DNA of 64,000 nt from Cercospora beticola (lineage: Eukaryota; Ascomycota; Dothideomycetes; Mycosphaerellales; Mycosphaerellaceae): the NCBI RefSeq assembly GCF_033473495.1, contig NC_088940.1:1054001-1118000 (forward strand), given 5' to 3'. The notes under the pieces were generated by a model, which was not told where the DNA came from, ran no database searches, and saw nothing but the letters and a program-made list of their open reading frames with translations. A program made the position numbers and the translations under genes. Positions 30,959-40,326 of the stretch are shown here, piece by piece (position 1 is the first letter of the stretch; each line of letters begins with the position of its first letter).

Positions 30959-31451
30959 TCACTTGTTGGGGTCCCGCTTCACGGCACCGTGTCCATCATC
31001 AGCTGGGTCCAATGGCTTCTGTCCCTCTGCTTCAACATGCTGTCTCTTGATGTGATCTGGCTCCTCCTTTGGCCTTTTCATATTCTCCTGGCTAGGCTGA
31101 GACTCTTCTTGCACTCCCATGCCGCCCTCCTCAGGGTTCGACACTGGGTTCACCGCTGTTGGCTTTGTTTCTGCACCGATGTTCTCTATGCCACGAGCGG
31201 AGTTCACCTGGCTAGCTTCGCCACTACTCGATGGAGAGTCGCGAACATTGGTGGCATTGGGCTCTCCACGTGTCGTGGCACCTCGAGATGGTTCATTGGC
31301 GTATGTGCGACGGAACGGAACTAACGGGCACTTCTGTTTAGTGAATGATTTGTGTAGTCAATGCAGTGGAAAACATCGTACTTGGTGACCGCGTTTTCGC
31401 AAGGTTGATGGCTGCTCGACGCGGAGCCGCGTATTTGAGAAGACCCGACAT
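30959..31451 (-). CDS. Small protein with mitochondrial-like presequence
   Basis: Two exons, 31451-31382 and 31320-30959, with a 61 bp intron (GTACGA...TTAG) and 143 residues. The N-terminus MSGLLKYAAPRRAAINLAKTR is basic, lacks acids and looks like a mitochondrial targeting helix; a second basic block, IPFRRTYANEP, resembles a cleavage region. The rest is very polar, rich in Glu, Asn, Pro and Gln (GGMGVQEESQPSQENMKRP), with DHIKRQHVEAEGQKPLDPADDGHG near the end. It is likely to be largely disordered. Similar short conserved proteins of unknown role occur in filamentous fungi. The exon 1 match to a presequence and the in-frame splice support the model. Confidence 0.6.
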
Positions 31452-31842
31452 GGTGTGATGATAGCTGTGGTGTATTTGTTAGAACAAGAGCTGGTAGAAG
31501 TATAACTCCGAGCCTCGAAGCTGTGGAGTTGATATGGTACAGGGATGCTCTCGGATGTGACGTTTGATGCGGTCAACATTCGTGCAACGAAGACGAGCAT
31601 CATTCTTACTTCGACATAGAGCAGATGGACGAGCGTATCGAGAAATACTGCGCTTCTGTGTACGTGGTTCAGGACATGTAGTTGCAGCTCTCCTCGGCTC
31701 ATAGCTTGGAAATATGAGCTTGCGATACTGCAGGTGATAACTGCCGAGACTTCACAACACTTTCCAGCAGGTCCGGACGAGATAGCTGATCCATCGCAAG
31801 GACAAGTACACAAGGCGACAAGTTGTATGCGCCAGCAATCAA
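31452..31842. other. Gap between Nudix gene and small mitochondrial-like protein
   Basis: Both neighbours are on the minus strand, so this is the 3' end of the Nudix transcript and the promoter of the small gene. The open frame at 31948-31358 overlaps Nudix coding in another frame and is a shadow. Confidence 0.5.
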
Positions 31843-32982
31843 CTAATGTCTCTTGAACAGCTTCAACACGCCTCTCAACGTTTGATGTGCCATTAGCTGC
31901 GCAGGCGGCACCCTTGGCCCGACATAACCTTTGATCGGTGCTTCCCACATGGCATTTGCGCCATTGTTCAAAGCGTGCTCAATCTCGTCCAGTTCGAACC
32001 ATTTGGCTTCCTCGAGTTCACTCTCAGGATAAGTGATATCTTCGCCCCCTTCGATGCATTGTCCCATAGCGCCGATCAACAGCGTAGAAGGATACGGCCA
32101 AGGCTGTGAAGAGTGTATTTGGACATGGCCGAGCCTGACACCTGTTTCCTCGAATGCCTCACGTCTAGTTGCAACCTCTAAGGATTCTCCAGGCTCCACG
32201 AAGCCCGAAAGACAGCTGAAGTAATTCTCTGGCCATCGTTTGCCACGGCCCAGCAGGATGCGTTTCGCATCGGCTGAGATGGGAGCTATTACAACAGTAG
32301 GATCTGTGCGAGGGAAAGCTTGGTTGTGCAGACCAGTTCGGGTAGGACATGCCCTACGAGAGACACCTGCTTCGGCTGGAGGGCAGACGATTTTGGATCC
32401 ACCGTGCGTCGATAAGGTCTTCCCACCACAAGCACCACAGAAGCGATTCCTGGTGTTCCAATCCAATAGAGATCGAGCATGACTGAGGATCGAAGAATCG
32501 TCACGGGTAAGCTTCAGGTCGACTCGTGTGGGCACATGAGTTCTTCCTTGCTCAGTCTGCTTGGCTTTGAAGTTGTCGTAGTAGGAAGAGGAAACATCAA
32601 GGGCGAAGTACGGAACTCCATGATACATGCCCAGAGTGACGGCAGGCGTCTTACATCCTGCTTCGAGGTCCAGTCCGAGAAAGACCAGTCGTGGATGATG
32701 CTCGGCCGGGTCGAAGCTCTGAATTTGCGCCTTTTCATCTTTTGCGAAGGGTTCCCCAATGAGGTCTTTGACATCTTCGTAGCCCACATACGCAAAATTG
32801 CCATGGGAATCGCGTAAGGCGTTCAGCTCATTGAACGTGAGGTATTTCGCGCTGGTATGTCTGGAGGCCTTGTCAAGCAAGTCGTATTGGGTGCGTAGAA
32901 AGGCAAGCCGGTCAATCTTCCCGTTCGAAAAGTAGGCATTGTTGCCCAAGCCAAAGACCTCAGTCAGAGTTGTCGGTGCCAT
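31843..32982 (-). CDS. NPY1: NADH pyrophosphatase, Nudix family (NPY1-like)
   Basis: Single exon, 379 residues from the ATG at 32982; the three codons before it lack an ATG. Domain order is the NUDT12/NPY1 one: an N-terminal region, a zinc ribbon starting FCGACGG and closing with a later Cys (KIVCPP), then the Nudix fold with the box GFVEPGESLEVATRREAFEETGV. All Nudix-box residues (G5xE7xREUxEExGU) are intact. The SQPWPYPSTLLIGAM segment is the SQPWPFPxS signature that separates NADH diphosphatases from other Nudix enzymes. It cleaves NADH to NMNH and AMP, and may decap NAD-capped RNA. In yeast the enzyme is peroxisomal, but no clear PTS1 ends this one (LFKRH). Confidence 0.92.
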   Translation of the reverse strand: MAPTTLTEVFGLGNNAYFSNGKIDRLAFLRTQYDLLDKASRHTSAKYLTFNELNALRDSHGNFAYVGYEDVKDLIGEPFAKDEKAQIQSFDPAEHHPRLVFLGLDLEAGCKTPAVTLGMYHGVPYFALDVSSSYYDNFKAKQTEQGRTHVPTRVDLKLTRDDSSILSHARSLLDWNTRNRFCGACGGKTLSTHGGSKIVCPPAEAGVSRRACPTRTGLHNQAFPRTDPTVVIAPISADAKRILLGRGKRWPENYFSCLSGFVEPGESLEVATRREAFEETGVRLGHVQIHSSQPWPYPSTLLIGAMGQCIEGGEDITYPESELEEAKWFELDEIEHALNNGANAMWEAPIKGYVGPRVPPAQLMAHQTLRGVLKLFKRH

Positions 32983-33325
32983 GTTGCTCAATGTCGAGCA
33001 GCAAGCAGACGGAGCACAGCGGGTTTTATGGAAGCATTGCGGCTCCCAAGTAACCCCGCTTGGTTGTTGCCAATTCGGGAGGCGCGTTCGCGAAGGCGTG
33101 CACGCGCCTTTCCCTCATCACAACCCATCGTCTCCATCGTGATGATCTCTGAGTTATCGAGCGTAAATCCGCGTCAAGTCCTCCAATGTAATTGTACAGG
33201 ACTGATGGAGAGCTCTATCTACATCCGAGCCAGTATGATGAGAGGCAAGTGCGGCGACTTCGGGAAAGCGCACGGACTCAACCTCGCAACGTGAAGTGTC
33301 CCACCTCTGGTCAGCTTGAAGGTCA
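32983..33325. other. Divergent promoter, Nudix and EngB GTPase
   Basis: 343 bp between divergent genes. No other feature recognised. Confidence 0.5.
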
Positions 33326-34420
33326 ATGGACTTTCTACGCCTTCCACCGGTTCTACGCTGCAGCATCCTGCAGCATCCCTCAATCAAACAGACTCTCCTC
33401 CGCCATGTCTCAACGACAACAGCACCTCCAGCCTCGGTGGACACCACCACCCCACCACCAACCCTCCTCAAACTCTCCCCCTCAACACTAAACTCCTACA
33501 CAATCTCCAACCCTCCCATCCCAAGCGACTTAATCCTCGCCCGCTCCTTCTTCACAAAACACCACCCCGAAATCCTCTACAGTTCCCCTCACTTCCGAAG
33601 TCTCCCACCCTCCCCCTTCCCCGAAGTAACCTTCCTCGGCCGCTCCAACGTCGGAAAATCCTCCCTCTTAAACGCCCTCTTCGGCCGTCCCCACAGCAAC
33701 CTCGCCCGCGTCTCCAAAAAACCAGGCAAAACCCGTACAATCAACGCCTTCGGCATCGGCGGTTCAGGCCTCACAACAAATCCCAATTCCAAACCCAAAT
33801 CTCCCCCTCGAGACAACAACGTCAACCCCAAATCCTCAAAATGGAAACAATGGGGTCGAGGAGGACTCCTAGTCGTCGACATGCCAGGCTACGGTTCCGG
33901 GAGTCGAGAAGAATGGGGAGGAGAAATTATGAAATATTTGGAGAATCGGAAACAATTACGCAGGACGTATGTGCTTGTGGATGCGGAACATGGGTTGAAG
34001 AGGTCGGATGTGGAATTGTTGGTGCATTTGAGGAAACAAGGGATTGCGCATCAGGTCGTGTTGTCGAAGGTGGATAAGATTTTGTATCCGGATTCGAAGT
34101 TTCCCGGGCCGGTGAAGGTGCATAATGGGTTGATGAAGTTGCGGGAGAGATGTGAGGAGGTGAGGGAGGAATTGGATGGGGCTGCTGCAGAAGAGGGAGT
34201 AAGAGGGAGGATGGGGGATTTGATGTGTTGTAGCTCGGAGAAGAGTTTGGATGAGAAGAACAAGACGAAGAGGATTGGGATTGATGAGTTGCGGTGGTCG
34301 ATTTTGACAGCCTGTGGGTTGGAGAAGTCTTTCGACCTGAAGCGAGCGGCAGACGTCAAGATTCTAGAGGCAGAGCCTGTTGCGGACAAGGAAGAGAAAA
34401 AGCAGTTCACTCCGATATAG
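33326..34420 (+). CDS. EngB/YihA-type GTPase, probably mitochondrial
   Basis: Single exon, 364 residues. The GTP-binding motifs are G1 GRSNVGKSS, G2 around KPGKTRTIN, G3 DMPGYG, G4 SKVDK. This is the EngB pattern; bacterial EngB helps assemble the large ribosomal subunit, and fungal relatives (yeast Mrx8) act in mitochondria. The N-terminus is basic and hydroxylated (LRLPPVLRCSILQ...RHVSTTTA), fitting a presequence. Between G2 and G3 there is an insert of about 40 polar residues (NPNSKPKSPPRDNN) absent in bacteria, and the C-terminus is extended by a charged segment. Codon use changes abruptly near 33.9 kb, from C-ending to G/T-ending. Confidence 0.88.
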   Translation: MDFLRLPPVLRCSILQHPSIKQTLLRHVSTTTAPPASVDTTTPPPTLLKLSPSTLNSYTISNPPIPSDLILARSFFTKHHPEILYSSPHFRSLPPSPFPEVTFLGRSNVGKSSLLNALFGRPHSNLARVSKKPGKTRTINAFGIGGSGLTTNPNSKPKSPPRDNNVNPKSSKWKQWGRGGLLVVDMPGYGSGSREEWGGEIMKYLENRKQLRRTYVLVDAEHGLKRSDVELLVHLRKQGIAHQVVLSKVDKILYPDSKFPGPVKVHNGLMKLRERCEEVREELDGAAAEEGVRGRMGDLMCCSSEKSLDEKNKTKRIGIDELRWSILTACGLEKSFDLKRAADVKILEAEPVADKEEKKQFTPI

Positions 34421-34868
34421 CAACAGAATGCAGTGTGCAGACGGACGCTCGCCTCCCAATCGTGCTATTAAGATCGGCCGTTTTAAAACATTACCAAACG
34501 ACTAGGCTTTATCTGATCAAGATGTACGCACAAACGACGCTTGAAAGCCAATTTATCGATGTGTCAAGGGGTCCAAGTCAATTTCAAGAGCATTTGTGGC
34601 TACATTTGCAGCTACCTGAAGGACATACAACTACTGCATCCACGCCCTTGTTGTTTCCAATCAATGAGTGATGTCAAAACATCGTTCCCATTTCCAGTCC
34701 AAACATAACAAAGGAGAATCTCAAAGGAGTGTGGTGACCAACAAGACCACATATGATCATGAAGAGGGATGCCTGATCAAGCATCGTGCAAGCATTGCAG
34801 CGTTCGGTGACGGTATCATAGCAAATGCCGTGCTCCCGTGTGTTGTCTACGGGCCAGTGACTGTGCGG
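34421..34868. other. Convergent gap, EngB GTPase and Argonaute
   Basis: 448 bp holding two 3' ends. The short frames here have no protein character. Confidence 0.5.
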
Positions 34869-37800
34869 TTAGACGTACCAAGTAGTCTCTTGCAGTCTTG
34901 CGTGAACGCCTCCAGTCCACTCATCGTCGCCACCATCGCTGACGGAAACATCGCTGGCATTATTCTCTGCCAGCTTGCTGAATAGGTACGACCGGCCACG
35001 CTCGCAAAGCAGATCGGCGTAGTAGGCGGGAGGGCAAATGGAGACTGCCTTCGTGGCCCTGTTGAACAGGTAGCACAAATGGTGCGTGAATTGTTCCAGA
35101 GCATCGGCGCTGAAGGAGATGTCGTCTTTGATCACGACGTAGTGAGCCGGGCGAGCGGTGCCCTGCAGACCTTGATGAGCCTGCAGGTAGAACTCGCGAA
35201 CGATTTTGCCAACGATTCCGCGATCAACGACTGTGCCAGGCAGGGGATTCAGAGAGCGTTGGTCCGCATCTTCTTTGCGGGTAGGATAAAACCTGGTGTG
35301 ATGTCGCTTTCCGACGATGATGATGGCGATCTTGGGCCATTTCTTCTTGTCTCCGTAGCGTTTTTCAAAGACCTTCTCAAACGAAGCCAGCTCGATATCC
35401 AGAACTTGATGGTACTGCCCTTCGGAGACACCATCACGGTAGATAACGATCTGCGTGGGTAGCTTCTGGTTTCTCTTGACCCATAGGTTCAAGCGCTCGT
35501 TGAACATCTCCTCCAAATGATCGACGCTGTTTGCATCTGCACCACCAACCATTTCCTGTCTGCCAGTCTGGGTGCGAATACTTCCTGGCCACTGAAACAT
35601 TCTGGAGTCAACGCTTGCCACGACACAGGCAATGCTTGGCGCGCCTTCGACACTTCCAGGAGACGGGTGGGTGACATCGATGCCCACCAGCATGGTGTTG
35701 TTGTCGATCGGAGGGCTGACAGTATTCACAACACTGTGCGACACACCGCCGCCCTTGAGGTTGAACTTCAGTGCGAGATTTCCGAAGTACATCTGCTGAC
35801 CTTTGTCGTTTTCCAATTTAGATCCAACGGAGCAGATCGTTCCGATACCGTGTTCGACGTCTCCGAAGAACTTGATTCGCGCGTAGAGCCATCGGTCCGC
35901 TTCAGGCAAGATGATGAAGAGCATGTCAACTCTGCTCCCCTCCGCTTTCTCGAAAGCGCTCTTCAGCACCTGGTCATTGGCGGCACGATTCGTCACATTC
36001 AAAGCAGCCAACGTTATCTGGAAAGTGGGACCTCGTGATCCCATCTGAATGTTGTAGTCCTTGAGAGCCTGCTCGAGGGCCTTGATCGTTCCTTCAGGAG
36101 GACCCCTCATTGCTTGACCATTATTGCCTTGATGGTTTATGATCAACACCTGCCAGCGATTGAATTTCCCTGGCTTATCGAACTTCGCACCCTTGAGGTT
36201 CCACGCTCCGTTCGCAGTAGAAGCATCCTTGCTGCCATACTTGACTGTTGGAGAAGGGAGGATCCTGCCCGGCACGCTGATCATCTCCGTGCCCACTCTG
36301 AAGCCGAACGGTTGTACAGAATCGGCCTGTGGGTTGCCGTTCGGGTTGGCTAAGCGCAACAATCGCAGGCCATTTCCAGGAGTGCCTGCCACGCCTGCAA
36401 TGGACATGGCATTCAAGTTGGGAGCGCGTGCTGCGAATCGCAACATTTCAGATGTCTGATTTCCGCTCAGCAGTCGGCGGTACGCTTGGCCAGGTGTAAT
36501 CCAGCATAACTCCACGGGCAGATACTGGGGGTCGGCTCTCGTGCCCACGTTGAGTACAGGGAGATTGGCGCTCCTCAAGGTGATTCCATGCTGCTGCTTG
36601 AAGTATTGAGCAACTGTGACCTCGCGAGCTCTTGCATTCGGAATTGATCGATCGACGTAGCTGAATTTGACTTCGTTTGCGTTGCCAAAACGCTTGACCC
36701 TGATCGTGTTGGTGGACTTGGCAAATCCAACAATCGTTTTCGTCTTCTTCATAAACGGCTGTGGCTGGCCATCTTTCACGTATCGCGCCTCCACTTTGAG
36801 CATGCGCACGAAAGCCTCTAGCTGTTCAAAGCTGTTCCGGGTGTTGGAGAAGACCTGGAGGAGATGCTGAGCCTTGAAAAAAGCTCCGCTCGTGACGTTG
36901 ATGTTGACCAAAAGCCGAGAGATGGCGGGTCGAACGGAGGAGAAGTAACCTCGCAGAGCCTCGAGATGATCACCAAGGTCTTTGTACTCCACGCCTTGAT
37001 GTCCGTTGTACGGGTAGAACTTGTTGCCGGCCACACTCCTGACATTGGCCATCTCATTGGGAGCCTTGGCAACAATGATGTTCAGAAGCTGGATTAGATC
37101 AACGCGACCTGCGTACAAAGCACCGGAAGAGGTGCTTTGGAGGAAGTCGATCATTTGCTTCAGGCTGAATGAGTCCATGTAACGAATCTTGAAATGGAAC
37201 GTGTTGCGGTCCCGGGCTCTCCTGACAAAGTCGGGAACTTGCTCACCCTGAGATGGCTGCGGACTTGCACCGTCCTCTGATGGCAGAGTGACCTTGATCT
37301 CCTCGCCCTTTTGCATTTTCTCAAGATCAAGCTTGTCAGTTGTGACCAGGATGGTAGCATAGTCGGTGGCCCACTTCACTTGGGAGAAGGCGGGATGCTT
37401 GAATATTTCGTTGAACAAACGTCGCAGCTTGGGCTTGCTGACACTCGTCTCGCGGATATTAACCGCGTAGCGATACAGCGGAACCTCAGGCTGCTTGGCC
37501 TCGTACGCGGTGGTGATCTTGAAGTAATTGGTCCTTAGCACAATGGGCTTGCCTTTGGTCCCGAATCCCGGACGGCCAGGAAAGCCATCGATGATTTTTC
37601 CCTTGGTTTGCAGTGCGAGCGCGTCCTCGGCAGCTGTGATGCTTGCGTCGGGAGCTGCGACAGGCGCAGACTCGCTGTATCCATGTCAGCACTACAGATC
37701 CCACACTTTGCCTTCGCGAGACTCACAGATAGATTCCTGGGAATTCTCGTGGCCCACCTCCGCCACCGCCTCCACGGCCACCTCTGAAGGGCACTTGTGA

Positions 37801-38049
37801 GGACTGGCCCCTGCCGGGAGGTCCACCGCGGCCTCCTCGAAAATCGCCACGACCGCGGTCACCCTGAAAGCCACCTCGGCCTTGGCCACCTTGAAAGTCG
37901 CCTCTGCCTCGACCTCCTTGGAAGTCGCCACGGCCTTGGCCTCCTCCTCTCCATCCTCTGTCACCACCACGCTGGCCGCCGCCGCCGCCGCCGCCTCGGT
38001 CGCCACGGCCTCCGCCGCGACCACCGCGTTGTGGTTGATTGCCGGACAT
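34869..38049 (-). CDS. Argonaute, slicer-type, with RGG-rich N-terminus
   Basis: Two exons, 38049-37727 and 37674-34869, with a 52 bp intron (GTGAGT...ATACAG) and 1042 residues. Residues 1-105 are a Gly/Arg region with repeated GRGDFQGG units, like the arginine-methylated tails of other Argonautes. N and linker domains follow, then PAZ around residues 395-510, MID, and PIWI to the end. The PIWI catalytic tetrad is intact: Asp near 774 (GIDVTHPSPGS), Glu near 815 (GRQEM), Asp near 855 (YRDGVSEGQ) and His near 952 (RPAHYVV). It should cut RNA guided by small RNAs. Whether it is the QDE-2 (quelling) or SMS-2 (meiotic silencing) type cannot be told by eye. It is divergent from the GH81 gene. Confidence 0.95.
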
Positions 38050-40326
38050 GGCGCCTTACGGATCGAATGTCGATGTAAGGAGCTGTTCAATGGAAGTCAG
38101 ATGTGACTAACGGATGCAGACCAGGATTGGCGAGACTCACCTTATGTATCCGAATGAATGGCTCAGTGAGATCTTGTCTCACAAACTCGGTGAGAAGCAA
38201 ACGGGATAGATTGCTCTCTGTGTGATGTTGTTGGGTTACACCATCGACAGCGATGGTATGATCTGGTAGAGATCGTGTTGGGTAGAATGATGCTTGTGTG
38301 TTTGTGGCGACTGAGAAAGTGTCAGCTTTATGGCATGCCGCTCAAAGTCACTTGAAATGTCATTTTACAGTGAGCGGTCAGCAGATGCGAATTGAATTCT
38401 GCTGCTTTTACTTGCTCGCCACAAGTGAAGGTCGGTAAGATGGTGCTATCAGTGTTGCGAAAGGATGATGAGCGCGGAATGTGATGGATCGCAAAAGAGC
38501 AGCGGGAGGCCAACGGAGATGCAGTGCAACGCGACGAGGCAGATCAATACTTTCCCAAGCTCGCCGTCCTCATAGCGGCTCCTGCTGGGGATCTGTTGTC
38601 GTGCCTGCGTCTTTGTGCAGTGGCGACGTGAGGTCGTGGAAGGCGGGAGCAGAAGCAGAAGCAGAAGGAAAGTGGGAGCATGACGACGTGTTTCTTTCGC
38701 GACAGGCGGTCAATGCCAGTTGAATCTCCGCTTTTCGACCAGGCACCCTGCATTGAACTCTCTCTCCTCCCCTCCGACAATCCCAGCACATCGACCTTTG
38801 TCCTGCCTTTTCGTTGACTGAACACTACAGTACGGATCTGATGGGTACTTCGACGTGCCTGCTTGCAACACAGCAGCAACGCGTCGAGCGCGTCTCTGCT
38901 CAGCCTGGGTTGCCTGGGGCGTGCATGGCATTCAGTGCCTCTTCTCTTCTCGTGCGGCCTGCGAGTCATCTGTCACACCCGCATCGAAGGCCGCTGAGAC
39001 ACATGCGGCCGTGTGACGCGCTGAACAATGCAGATGCTCAGCCCATGTACCACCGCCTCCAAAGCTGCCCACTACACCACTCACCGGACCTGAACGCCAT
39101 CATCCTTTGACATGGCACGCCGCGATTTCTTCCGCCCTGCGCCAAATCGGACAAGCCACGCGGCAACGTCGTGTCGTTGGCGTTGTCGACCTGGGAACGA
39201 ACAACGTCGACCGTCGTTTCCTTCATCGTGTCCAACGTTGCAGAAAACAGCCTGATCCAGATCTTCCATTTCATGCCATGTGCATGCACCTGCTGGCGAA
39301 GATTGCACACTGACGCACGTAGACATTCCACATTTTCTACGCAGAGCATGAACTGGGCTGCCGTCTGCTCTTGCGACGAAAAGAACGAATCAATTCGTCA
39401 TCTGCGGCTTCGCGCATGACCGGGACACCGACCGAAGCAGAACCTCAGCCCAACACACCCGATATGGATGTCTACGCAAAGCATAGGCGGCTTGCCCTTC
39501 CAACATGGCCAACGACGCAACGGGCAATGTATCTGTCATCAAGAATACTGACACAATGACGATCGGGACCCTGATCCGAGGACTTGACTGGTGGCATATC
39601 ATCCCGCTGAACAACACCTCCCGTGTGCCTCCCATGCCTGCGCGCTCGATCGTAGACTTGTAACGATGCCGGCATGATGAAAGTGAACACCCGACCTTAG
39701 GGCCGTAGTACCTTCAGGTCCTGTGACACCAGCGAATCGATGGCTCCGTTCCAACGGGTCGACACCCTTTAGGACATGCTACATTCCAACGTCGCCTCAA
39801 CTTCCCGTTACCTGGGGGAACTTGCTATCCATCGGCTCCAGGGGCCACGGGTTGCACATGTCAGACGACGACAGCCTTGCCCGCCGAGAGCTTGGTAACT
39901 ATGCCATTGTTACACTCGTCGTCTTCGAGACAGGACATTCCACCCTCGGCCAAGTCCTTGGGCACAGTCAAGCGCCGCCGGTGCCCTGAAGAAGACCTCG
40001 TGCTGCCTGTGGAGACTCTGTGCTAAAGAAGACCTTTGCCCTATCCGACGATATCACGCTCATCCGCCGATCACCACTGACCACCTCCACTTTCTACACA
40101 TACGTCTGAGACTGTCTCCAAACCGACAACCACACAAGCACTTGTCCTCATCGAGCGCAGGTATCAAAGAAACAGCTTTGCATGTGCGCAGTGCAACAAG
40201 GCTTTCGGGCCATTGTATGAGCATCGCACTGAGAATCCAAATTATTGAAATAGGCTCACCATTTTGCTCCTCAAATTTCTCCCAGGCAATTCTGCACACG
40301 CTGATAACACAGATTATTCTTCCGTC
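38050..40326. other. Long divergent intergenic region, Argonaute and GH81
   Basis: 2.3 kb. Open frames up to 141 residues overlap on both strands and have the Arg/Ser/Cys/His bias of non-coding GC-rich DNA. I recognise no gene, tRNA or transposon. Two promoters and long leaders are expected; an unrecognised non-coding RNA is possible. Confidence 0.4.

Noticed and set aside
31358..31948. 196-residue minus-strand frame
   Set aside because: Overlaps the Nudix C-terminus and the first exon of the small mitochondrial-like protein in another frame.
38544..38969. 141-residue minus-strand open frame
   Set aside because: Low-complexity Arg/Ser composition; probably Argonaute upstream region.
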